64,000 bases of DNA. Source: Dyadobacter sp. 676. Lineage in GTDB: Bacteria; Bacteroidota; Bacteroidia; Cytophagales; Spirosomataceae. The position numbers were made by a program, and so were the translations under genes. The notes under the pieces were generated by a model. It was not told where the DNA came from and did not search any database. It worked only from the letters and a program-made list of their open reading frames with translations. The stretch spans positions 558,001 to 622,000 of the forward strand of contig NZ_CP159289.1 in the NCBI RefSeq assembly GCF_040448675.1, in the 5' to 3' direction. Shown here piece after piece: positions 17,694 through 26,400 of the stretch (its first letter is position 1; the number at the start of each line of letters is the position of its first letter).

Positions 17694-18031
17694 AGGTTGA
17701 GTATAAATAAGCAAATTTTGGTGTCGTAACGAGGAGGATAGCATTCAATTACTTCGTAGAAATAGTAATAATACTTGCCATAACAAAATTTAAGCCAGAC
17801 AATCGCAGTTCCACCTCATCGGTCGCCTGGCAATGTCGGAAAACGCCATTGCAGGACCAGGAAGGAGGAAGTACAAATTCAGGTATGCAAAAAATTAAGA
17901 GGTGAGTGATTCAGAGCTTGTAGTAAAATTAAGCACTGAGAAGTAGATCGCAAAAAATAACCATTCTAATTCCCGGTATTTTTTAAAAATAATTCTACAA
18001 ATCATGGCCTAACCTCCTGATTAGGTCACAA
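17694..18031. other. Intergenic region upstream of the response regulator
   Basis: No gene seen. It holds the likely promoter for the leftward regulator operon (on the minus strand TTTTG, 19 bases, TATTTCTA), the inverted repeat described at 17748-17769, and a hairpin at 17830-17852 (GCAATG, 11-base loop, CATTGC, extended by CCT/AGG with one bulge). The hairpin has no T run, so it is not a convincing terminator. Confidence 0.4.
17748..17770. promoter_or_regulatory. Inverted repeat ATTACT-N10-AGTAAT, candidate operator
   Basis: ATTACT at 17748-17753 and AGTAAT at 17764-17769 lie within the likely promoter of the receiver/sugar-transferase operon. The right arm extends to TAGTAATA (17763-17770), the same 8-mer found in both arms of the repeat at 15385-15423. 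Confidence 0.35.
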
Positions 18032-19159
18032 TTATTCGGACCGGCGGAATTGAAGCTGTACCTCCACCAAACGGGCGGTGTTCGCGCCCTGGGTTCGCGC
18101 AGGTAGCCAGACTGGCCCCTTTCGGACAATGCGGATCGCCTCGTCCCGAAGTTCCCCGGTACCCCTTGCCTTAAAGCCCGACAATGTACCCGTCGGGTTG
18201 ACTACAAATGTTACGGTTACCTGTCCGGTCGTCGTAGCCGACGCCGTATTCTCATCGAGATAGACATGGTACGCCTCCCAGCCTCCAACCGGCGCCGGAT
18301 CGGCACGGTCGGCTTCGGAAGGAACATTTACCGCCGTTTTCTTTGACTGGGACGAGATGCCGGTCGCCGCGATCTCATTCAGGTTTTCAGTGAGCGAACT
18401 AGTCCCCGAAGGCTTTTGTGACACAATTTGCGGAGCCGAAGCCGTGGCTCTCGTTCTGCCGGCCATTGATTTTCCAACTGCCTGTACTGAACCGGGCACC
18501 GCCAATGCCCTGGCAGGTGCCGGGGCAAGTTGTGCAGCAGCCTTTCCGGCGAGCTCCGAATCGGCCGAAACGGTATCGGTTTCCTCTTTCCCATCCAGTT
18601 GCTCCGGCCCGGCGGCTGTGGAGGATGCCGGCGCGGCAGATTTTGCGACAATACCCGGGGATGGTGTAATCTCCTCCCTCCGGGCCTGCGCCGAAGCGGC
18701 CAGTTGCGGCGCTCCGGCTGGCCCGGCGATTGCAGGCGCAGGTGCTTGTGCAACGGGCGAAGCCTGCTCCGGAACCCCATGCTTGCTGCCCGGCTGATCC
18801 CGTTGCGTTACAATGGCGGCAGGTCTTTGTGTATCAGCCTTACGGCCTCCCCAAAAAGCGACCCGGTAAACAAACAGGGCCAGCAATACCGACGCAGCCG
18901 AACCGTAAGCCCACAATGGCAATGCCTTCCTGCGCGTGCGCGACGCACGGGTGTGCAGGCGTTCATGTAAATCCGCACGGAGCCGCGCGGCGTCGGCATA
19001 AGGGGCTCGCCACGCGAGAAAGCCTTCATACGCCTCGGCCACCAGCGGCTCGTCGAGCATTCTTGCTTCCAGCAGGCGTTGTTCGGCAGGCGGCATTTGC
19101 CCGCTGCAATAGCGCTCGAAGTCGTCAAAATCCGGTAAAAGGTTATCGGTAGCGTCCAT
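18032..19159 (-). CDS. Membrane anti-sigma-like protein with C-terminal TonB-type domain
   Basis: 375 residues. N-terminal cytoplasmic part (about 1-75, FDDFERYCSGQMPPAEQ...) resembles the anti-sigma region seen next to ECF sigma genes; one span near 80-103 (LWAYGSAASVLLALFVYRVA); a long Ala/Pro/Ser-rich periplasmic linker to about residue 285; and a C-terminal TonB-like fold (GQVTVTFVVNPTGTL ... DEAIRIVRKGPVWLPA). It overlaps the sigma-factor gene upstream by 17 bases, so they are co-translated. Expected to hold the sigma factor until a cell-surface signal arrives. The TonB domain could contact an outer-membrane receptor. Role by context and domain order, not by a close match. Confidence 0.7.
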   Translation of the reverse strand: MDATDNLLPDFDDFERYCSGQMPPAEQRLLEARMLDEPLVAEAYEGFLAWRAPYADAARLRADLHERLHTRASRTRRKALPLWAYGSAASVLLALFVYRVAFWGGRKADTQRPAAIVTQRDQPGSKHGVPEQASPVAQAPAPAIAGPAGAPQLAASAQARREEITPSPGIVAKSAAPASSTAAGPEQLDGKEETDTVSADSELAGKAAAQLAPAPARALAVPGSVQAVGKSMAGRTRATASAPQIVSQKPSGTSSLTENLNEIAATGISSQSKKTAVNVPSEADRADPAPVGGWEAYHVYLDENTASATTTGQVTVTFVVNPTGTLSGFKARGTGELRDEAIRIVRKGPVWLPARTQGANTARLVEVQLQFRRSE

Positions 19160-19730
19160 TGCTTTCGATGCAGATTTTCAGGTTCCGCTTTCCATTCTGG
19201 ATATAGCTTTTCACTTTGCCCATCTCGAACCCCGTTTCGCCGGCGATCTCGCGGTAGCATTTGCTTTGCAGATAGAATAGTTCAATGCTGATCCGCTGCT
19301 CGTTCGCGAGCTTTTGGAGACATTTGTCCATTGCGTCCAGCTTTGCTTCGAGTACGAGGAAGTCGTCCTGCACAGGCGTTTCGATCCGGAACTCCCGCGC
19401 GCCGGCCTCTGCGGCACCGGCAGTTACCCGTGCCGCCCGGAGTTTCATCAGGCAATAGTTGCGGGCAACGCTGTACAGCCAGCTTTTCAGGTTCGAGACA
19501 TCGTGTTGCCTTAAATCCGAGACCAATTTCTCGAATATCTGCATCACCGCGTCCTTGCTCTCTTCCTCGTCCCCGAGATATCGGTAACACACACCGAATA
19601 CCATTTCCATATAAGGCTCATACAATGCGCCCAGTATGGCAACGTCGCCCGAATGCCGGTAAGCCGTAAGCCGCTCGGCCTCCGGCATCGGTTCTTTACC
19701 CTTACCCTGAAAGAATCTCAAAAAGTTCAC
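19143..19730 (-). CDS. ECF-type RNA polymerase sigma factor
   Basis: About 195 residues with region 2 (YEPYMEMVFGVCYRYLGDEEESKDAVMQIFEKLV, cited here by its ends at roughly residues 30-65) and region 4 with a helix-turn-helix (ISIELFYLQSKCYREIAGE, about 155-175). I place the start at GTG 19730 (VNFLRFFQGKGKEP), which matches the usual beginning of this Bacteroidota subfamily; ATG 19688 is the alternative and the longer frame to 19793 looks unlike protein. It directs polymerase to a small regulon, presumably including its own operon and the divergent von Willebrand gene 143 bases away. It overlaps its probable anti-sigma gene. Confidence 0.85.
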   Translation of the reverse strand: MNFLRFFQGKGKEPMPEAERLTAYRHSGDVAILGALYEPYMEMVFGVCYRYLGDEEESKDAVMQIFEKLVSDLRQHDVSNLKSWLYSVARNYCLMKLRAARVTAGAAEAGAREFRIETPVQDDFLVLEAKLDAMDKCLQKLANEQRISIELFYLQSKCYREIAGETGFEMGKVKSYIQNGKRNLKICIESNGRYR

Positions 19731-19873
19731 GTGTGTACGGGGAATGTGTTCCGGTGTTCCGGCATTTCCGGCTACTGGATGCGGTTTTATCAAAATTCCA
19801 TAAAAAATTCTGAAAAACTTTTGTGGAATTACCCGGAGGCATGCATCCAGCGAATAAACAACGAATCTGTACC

Positions 19874-21725
19874 ATGAAAACGAGAATCATTATTCTGCTA
19901 GCCATCTTGTTGAGTGCCTTCGCATTGCTGCCCGACCGGCTCGTCAAAGGCACCGTCACCGACGCCGCGAACGTTCCGCTCGCGGGTGTAAGCGTATCAC
20001 TTCAGGGCAGCGCCGCAGGAACGGTCACCGATCAGGCTGGCCATTTTTCCATCCGGGTATCCACTCCGGGCAGGGCGCTGGTGTTCCGGAAAGCGGGTTA
20101 CCAGGCTCTCACTGTGCCCGTTACCCGGGATTCGGTCTTGAAAGTCATGCTGGTCCCTAACGCGCAGACACTGAATGAGCTGGTAGTGACCGGCAGGCCG
20201 AAAGCGGCCGAAAAAGTAACCGTCGATTTCCAGACAGTTACCTCCGCGCCGGCATCGCTCGGCGGAACTTACCTGCAAGCCCTCCCCGAAACCGAAAGCT
20301 ACAAACCTGTTAATGAAAACGGCTTTCTGTCCGTAAGTCAGCAGCCTGTCACGACCTTCTCCGTCGATGTAGATCGCGCCGCTTACAGCAACGTACGCCG
20401 TTTTCTCAACAACGGCCAGTTGCCGCCTGCGGATGCGGTAAGGGTCGAGGAAATGATCAATTATTTTGACTACGATTACCCGCAACCCGCCGGCGACCAT
20501 CCTCTTGCGATCACGGCCGAAACAACCGATTCGCCATGGAATGCAGGTTTGAAACTCGTACACATCGGATTACAGGCGAAAACCGTTTCCACCGAAAACC
20601 TTCCCGCTTCCAACCTGGTCTTTTTGATCGACGTTTCGGGTTCCATGAATGCAGCCAACAAGCTTCCTTTGCTGAAACAGGCATTCAATCTGCTCGTAGA
20701 CCAGCTCCGTGCCGGCGATAAAATTTCTATCGTCGCCTACGCAGGTTCTGCCGGGCTGGTATTGCCGCCAACATCGGGGACCGAGAAAAAGATGATCAAA
20801 GACGCGCTCGATAAGCTCGAAGCCGGGGGATCGACGGCCGGGGGCGAGGGTATCGAACTGGCCTACAAGCTGGCAAAGGACAATTTCCTGCCCCAGGGGA
20901 ACAACCGGGTTATTCTGGCCACCGACGGTGATTTCAACGTGGGAGTCTCCAATGAATCCGAATTACAGAAATTGATCGAAGAAAAGCGCAAGGCAGGCAT
21001 TTTCCTGAGCGTAATGGGTTTCGGAATGGGCAATTACAAGGACAGCCATGTAGAGACGCTGGCCGACAAAGGCAACGGGAATTATGCTTATATCGACAAC
21101 ATTCAGGAGGCGCGGAAAGAATTTGTGCAGGAATTCGGCGGCACGTTGTTCACGATTGCCAAAGATGTCAAGATCCAGATCGAGTTCAACCCGGAGCTCG
21201 TACGGGCTTACCGACTCATTGGCTATGAAAACCGCGCATTACGCAACGACGAGTTCAACGATGATCGAAAGGACGCGGGCGATATGGGCTCGGGCCACAC
21301 CGTAACTGCGATTTACGAGATCGTGCCGCATGGCGTAGAAACTCCGTACATCGGAAAAACCGAAGCCTTGAAATATCAGTCTGACCACCGGTCCACGACC
21401 GGTAACAGCGACGAAATGATGACGATAAAGGTTCGTTATAAAAAAGGCCGACAGCGAAAAAAGCGTGCTCTTTGATCTGCCGGTCAAAGCACGATCCGTA
21501 GCTTTCGACCAATGCTCCGAGAACCTTCGGTTCGCCAGCGCCGTAGCGGAGTTCGGGTTGTTGCTGCGTGGCTCGGAATATAGGGGTAAGGCAACTTATA
21601 CGGACGTCATCCGGCACGCCCGCGGCGCATTTGGGAAGGATGAAGAAGGTTACCGCTCCGAATTTGTACAACTTGTGAAGCTCGCACAAAGCCTGGATGG
21701 TTCACGGGAGACGGCGGAGAAGTGA
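19874..21725 (+). CDS. YfbK-type von Willebrand factor A protein with carboxypeptidase-regulatory domain (frameshifted)
   Basis: Secreted or membrane-anchored (MKTRIIILLAILLSAFALL). Residues about 20-100 form a CarboxypepD_reg-like beta domain (VKGTVTDAANVPLAGVSVSL), followed by a YfbK N-terminal region (YSNVRRFLNNGQLPP) and a VWA domain with MIDAS motif FLIDVSGSMNAANK and later ATDGDFNVG. The frame breaks near the six-A/GG run at 21440-21447; removing one base joins VRYKKADSEKSVLFDLPVK and gives 616 residues with the expected DUF3520-type C-terminus (VAEFGLLLRGSEYRG). Divergent from the ECF sigma operon, a recurrent pairing in Bacteroidota. Ligand unknown. The start at 19874 gives the signal peptide. 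Confidence 0.85.
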
Positions 21726-21736
21726 TTTGTACCAGA

Positions 21737-21779
21737 ATAGAAACTAGCCGGCACATTTCCCGCTAGTTTCTATTTTTTA
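21737..21779 (+). terminator. Rho-independent terminator
   Basis: Perfect 12-base stem ATAGAAACTAGC (21737-21748) / GCTAGTTTCTAT (21762-21773) with a 13-base loop, followed by a T run, 12 bases after the von Willebrand gene's stop. Confidence 0.85.
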
Positions 21780-21969
21780 AACTCGTCATCCGGATTCAAC
21801 GATTCAAATACCTCTTTGGCCGGCAAATACTTAAATCCCTTTTCTCCGTCACCAACTATTACAACATCGCCAGCCGAAGCCCTCTCTTCAATCATTTTGC
21901 GTACTGCCTTCCTGACACTTAAAATGATTCTTTCGAAAGATCATCAGTATTCCGAGTACCTGCTTTCAT
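21770..21969 (-). pseudogene. Antitoxin-like remnant next to zeta remnant (frameshifted)
   Basis: An ATG at 21969 overlaps the stop of the zeta remnant (AAATGA), the usual coupling of a toxin and a small downstream antitoxin. It reads MKAGTRNTDDLS, then must shift frame once to continue IILSVRKAVRKMIEERAS and VGDGEKGFKYLPAKEVF to a stop at 21770. Without the shift the product is 15 residues. The second part looks like the small partner proteins seen beside zeta-type kinases in Bacteroidota, though I cannot name the family. AT-richer than its surroundings. Likely dead. Confidence 0.5.
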
Positions 21970-22273
21970 TTCCATTGGGTCTTAATTTTGTTCCAAAGAA
22001 CTTCATCGGAAACATTTGTTTCTCTACCAAGATTCCTCTCTGCAAGTACGGTCGGAGCAGGATAAAATGTCCGCCCAGTCGTACCCGGTTCTTCACTCGA
22101 TCGAGGGCTACATAAAGCGTTGTTAACCAAAAATATAACAAAGTAACCTGATAGCCCAAAGCCTTAGCTTCCCTAATGAGCGAAGCGTAGCTTTTCGTTG
22201 CCAAAGTGGTTTCAAATGCGAAGCCCTCTCCGCGTTGCATTAGCTCCCGCACTCCGGTGAGCATAATTCGCAA
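21966..22273 (-). pseudogene. Zeta-toxin-family kinase remnant
   Basis: The piece RIMLTGVRELMQRGEGFAFE with TTLATKSYASLIREAKALGY and VALDRVKNRVRLGGH matches the middle of zeta-type (UDP-GlcNAc or nucleotide) kinases. The N-terminal P-loop is absent: the frame is open only back to the neighbouring DUF4202 gene. After LGGH a different frame gives LAERNLGRETNVSDEVLWNK and a stop at 21966, which fits the usual C-terminus, so about 50 residues between appear deleted. Missing catalytic parts and a frame change mean this is a relic of a toxin-antitoxin locus. No complete copy is present in the window. Confidence 0.65.
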
Positions 22274-22287
22274 CCCGCGATGATGTA

Positions 22288-22872
22288 TCAGTCTTCTTTT
22301 AATGCTTTCAAAATCAAATTCTTGCCCTGCTCACTGTATGAAAGTCCCAATGCGGCGTCACGTCCGGGCGCACTCATTTTATTCCAGGTTTTTCGGAGAA
22401 TATCGATCATTTTTTCCTCACTCATTTTTGCGATCAGATCGTCGTATTGGTATTGAAGAAAAACGAGACACAATGCGTTTTCCATCGTTTGTACGTCGGC
22501 GTCGCTTTTAAGGCGCTGTTTCAGAACGATCTGCTTTACGCGACCGATCGTTTCTTTATCGTACCCAACTTCGTTCAGGATTTCGGAAGCAATCCCCGCG
22601 TGATATTTTGAAAGATCGCTGCGCCATTTCAAATAGCCCACGCGGCCGTCGGGATAGCTGCTTCGGGCGATCTCCCATCTTCCGATGTGCTGGCACCGCG
22701 ATGCCAGCAGTAGGCTTTCGCTGGCTTGCGGGTCAAGGTTCCTGACCCATTCATACAGTTTTAAGGCGTAGAAGTACTCAACCGGATATTCCACGTTTTC
22801 CCACATGACGCGCCCCGGCGAACGTTTGTTGTAGGCATCAAAAAGTTCAAAAGCTTTGTCGAGCTTGCTCAT
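22288..22872 (-). CDS. DUF4202 family protein
   Basis: 194 residues beginning KLDKAFELFDAYNKRSPGRV and containing LLLASRCQHIGRWEIARSSY, DGRVGYLKWRSDLSKYHA and the ENALCLVFLQYQYDDL helix, the marks of the DUF4202 family of soluble, mostly helical proteins. The CQHIGRW and KYHA histidines suggest an HD-like metal site, but activity is not established. It lies 21 bases after the lipoprotein gene upstream, possibly in one transcript. The zeta relic begins 14 bases beyond its stop. Confidence 0.85.
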   Translation of the reverse strand: MSKLDKAFELFDAYNKRSPGRVMWENVEYPVEYFYALKLYEWVRNLDPQASESLLLASRCQHIGRWEIARSSYPDGRVGYLKWRSDLSKYHAGIASEILNEVGYDKETIGRVKQIVLKQRLKSDADVQTMENALCLVFLQYQYDDLIAKMSEEKMIDILRKTWNKMSAPGRDAALGLSYSEQGKNLILKALKED

Positions 22873-22893
22873 GGTGATTCAGTAAGGTTAATG

Positions 22894-23364
22894 CTATCGG
22901 ACCGCCCTGAATTTCAGCGCGATGGTCGTCATACGCGGGTAGTCGTAAGCGGTACTTCGGGTTTTCATCACGAAAGAATCTTTCCGGACATCGCCCGGAC
23001 GCACTGTCCATTCCCCCTTCTTACCGCCTTCCGGCGCGCCGATCGTGATATTTTTGTCGCTGATCTGCCATTTTAGTAAAAACGGGGTGGTTTCGCCCTT
23101 GAAGACACCGGAAAAAACACCGTCCTTTTTCACCTGCACGGTTTCCATATACCTTTGGAAATCAATACCGCCGAATTGCTGCGTCATTTTGCCATCCTTG
23201 AATGTGACCGCGTCGTTAACCGCGATTTCTTCAATTTCCCACCGCGGCACGGCGGTGAGAAACTGCGCTGCTTCCTGAGGCGAGCTAGCCGGACGGTCAC
23301 ACGAAAACATTACTGTGCCGGCAAAGGGCAGCAGGACGCAAGCGGCAATTTTTCTGAAAAGCAT
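22894..23364 (-). CDS. Hypothetical lipoprotein
   Basis: 156 residues. The N-terminus has a basic start, a hydrophobic segment and a lipobox-like VMFSC near residues 18-22, so it is probably a lipoprotein exported to the periplasm or outer membrane. The rest alternates short beta-like segments (VTFKDGKMTQQFGGIDFQRY, TIALKFRAVR), in line with a lipocalin-like barrel, but I do not recognise a family. It precedes DUF4202 in the same direction. Confidence 0.65.
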   Translation of the reverse strand: MLFRKIAACVLLPFAGTVMFSCDRPASSPQEAAQFLTAVPRWEIEEIAVNDAVTFKDGKMTQQFGGIDFQRYMETVQVKKDGVFSGVFKGETTPFLLKWQISDKNITIGAPEGGKKGEWTVRPGDVRKDSFVMKTRSTAYDYPRMTTIALKFRAVR

Positions 23365-23446
23365 GACGAATCACAGTTGGTGGCTATGCGCAAATATAGC
23401 CACAACTGTATGGGACTTCCGATTTAAACCCGGGGAATTTTAGCGT

Positions 23447-26400
23447 CTACTCACGATTATAGAGGCATGTGATAGCGGTGAGGAAGTTCCCGGCTTCCGT
23501 GGTGATCTGGCCGGGAAGCATCCTCCATGCCCAATTGTTTTCGCTGGAACCGGGCTGGTTCATTTTAGCGCTTTCGTCCAGATTAAGAAGGTCCTGAACA
23601 GGTAAAACAGCCGTTTTGGCAATAGAAGCAAAAACGGTCCGCGCAAGTTCGACGGCCACATTTTCTTCGGAAACCGGTTTTCCCAGATAAGATTCCAGCC
23701 GCTCCTGCACCGTAGCGCCCATTTCACGGAACCAGCCCCTGGTCGTATTGTTGTCGTGCGTGCCGGTGTAGGCAATAAAATTGTGCTTGAAATGGTGAGG
23801 GATATGGTCCGATTGCGGCATATTCTCATCGAATGCAAATTGCAGTACTTTCATTCCGGGCAGGCCGAATTTGTCGCGCAGCAGATACACCTCGGGACTG
23901 ATCTCGCCCAGATCTTCGGCTATAAAGGGCAACTGCCCGAGCGCGGCGCCGATCTTGTTAAAAAACTCCTCCCCCGGCCCCGTTTTCCAGCTTCCGTTGA
24001 CGGCGGTTGTCTTTCCGCCCGGCACTTCCCAGTAGTCGGCGAATGCCCTGAAGTGGTCCAGCCGAACCAGATCGAACATTTCCATATTCCTCGCCAGCCG
24101 GTCGATCCACCACTGGTACCCCTGCGACCGGATGGCTTCCCAGTTGAATACCGGCATTCCCCAAAGCTGCCCGCTTTCCGAGAAAGCATCCGGCGGCACA
24201 CCCGCGGCGCCCGTAATGTTACCTTCCTCATCCACGCAAAACAACCCGCGGTTTGCCCAAACGTCGACGGAATCGTAACTGACATAAAAAGGGATATCCC
24301 CCAGCAACCTGATTTCCCGGTCGTTGCAATACCGTCGCAACGCTTTCCACTGTTTATCGAATACGAATTGCTGCCACTGCACCCGGCGGATCTCCTCACG
24401 CTCGCTTCTGCGTACCTCATCAAGCGCGCTCCGGTCCCTGTTACGCAGCTCTTCCGGCCAGGTATACCAGGGCTGGTGTCGGTAGCGCTTTTTCAGCACC
24501 ATATAAACCGTGAAATCGTCCAGCCATGCCGCATTTCCCACTACGAACTCTCCCATTTCGGCGGCCTCTCCACCGGCCCGCTCTTCATAATTCCGGAACG
24601 CTCGTTCCAGTAAAATTTCCTTGCTTTTTTTCGCCGCGTCGAAATCGACGGCCGACGAATCCGGCAACCGGTTTTCGTCCAGGTCCTGTTCGGAAAGCAA
24701 GCCTTCACGCGCGAGCATTTCGGGGCTGATCAGCAAGGGATTACCGGCCCGGCTCGACAGCGCGCTGTACGGCGAATGCCCCTGGGAGGCTTCCGTGGGG
24801 TTGAGTGGCAGGATCTGCCATATTTTCTGGTATGTTTTTTCGAGAAAATCCGCAAACTGATAGGCAGCCGGCCCGATATCGCCTATGCCGAACGGCGACG
24901 GCAGGGAGCTGATATGCAGCAGCAGACCGGCATTACGCTCGTTATCCATGCGCCCGCCTTTGAGAATCGCGATTGGCAGTTGTTTGAACAGTTCACCCGG
25001 GAAAAGCTTCGATCGCCAAACGTCCCGGCTATTTGCCAGCACATTATCCCATTCAGGAAGCAGGTTTTCCGGTAACACCACATGCGTATCCTTCCAGTCG
25101 AGCCCGAAAAAATCCTTTTGCTGTTCGCGGCTCATCGATGCGGTGTGCAGGGGAACCACGGTGATCACGACATCCCGCTTATGCCTCCGGACAAAAGCGA
25201 GCAGGTTATCCTTGTAAGTACCACGGATTTTCAGCGGAATGTATTCGCCCTGTGTAAAAAGTAACGGATATTGCCGTCGCAGCTGGAAAAGCCGCCAGGT
25301 AAGCCAGAGCTTAATTTGCCCCGTGAGGCGTTCATTCCAGAGTTTTTCGAGTAACCGGTCCTCCTCGTAGCCATCCAGTTCTTCCAGCCACAATTTCCTT
25401 TTACCAAAATCGACCTCACGCCGGTTATCCGGATCGACCAGGCTCAAATCCCACAACTCGCAGCCCTGATAAACATCGGGAATTCCGGGACAAGTGAATT
25501 TCAATGCCACTTGCGCCAGCGAATTAATGATGCCGAAATCCGCCACCGATGCCAGGAATGGCTGCATCGATTTGGAAAACGAAGAATCCTTTTTTAAGAT
25601 CTCCCGCACGAATGCTGCCGTTCCGCGCTCGTACGTTTCATTTGGAGCCGACCAGGAAGAGTTCATTTTGGCCTCCCGTAAAGCTTTCTGCAGATATTCT
25701 TCCAACCGTTTTTCGAAATCGTCGTCGTCTTCCCCGGGCATAGGATGGGCACCGATGATCGTTTGGTAAATCAGGTATTCGTCGTTGGGGTCGGGGCCGG
25801 CGGATTGGCGTAATCCGGCATTTGCCCGTTGCCATTCTTTCAGCTTACTGATCCATTCCGCCGATAAGTCCGTCAGTACGTTCAGCCTCGCGCGCACATC
25901 CTCTCCCCGTTTGGTGTCGTGCGTAGAGGTCGCATTAAGCGCCAGGGGCCATTCTTTTCTGCGTTTTTTCATGTACTGATGGAAATCGTCGGCAGTAATG
26001 CCAAAACGGTCAGGAAAGTCGCCGACGTCGTTGTGGCCTATAAAGCGGTTATAGGTATACATCAGCGTATCCTCTCCCCCTTTGGCCATCAGCGGGCCGG
26101 TGAACTGCATGCAACGCTGATAAAACTCGGCTACACGCCCGTTGTAATCCTCATCGCCCAATACCGGCCTGTGCAGGAAGCATTGTTCCAGCACTTCCAC
26201 CGCCGGCGACAAATCGAGGTGGTGTTTGTTAATATCTACAAAAATCGCTTTCACCGCCTGCGACTCCTCGTCGGAAAGCGGCACCGCGTTGCCATAATAG
26301 CGGTACACCGGACAATGGATCAGAAATTCGCCGATTACCTGGCGGATCAATTCGGCGCCAATGCGTTCGATAGTTTCCGAATCTGCCAGTTCCAGCGATA

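Noticed and set aside
17830..17852. A hairpin as terminator for the anti-sigma gene
   Set aside because: It lies behind that gene's far end, not after its stop in the proper position for a T-tailed terminator (no T run), so I left it as unexplained structure.
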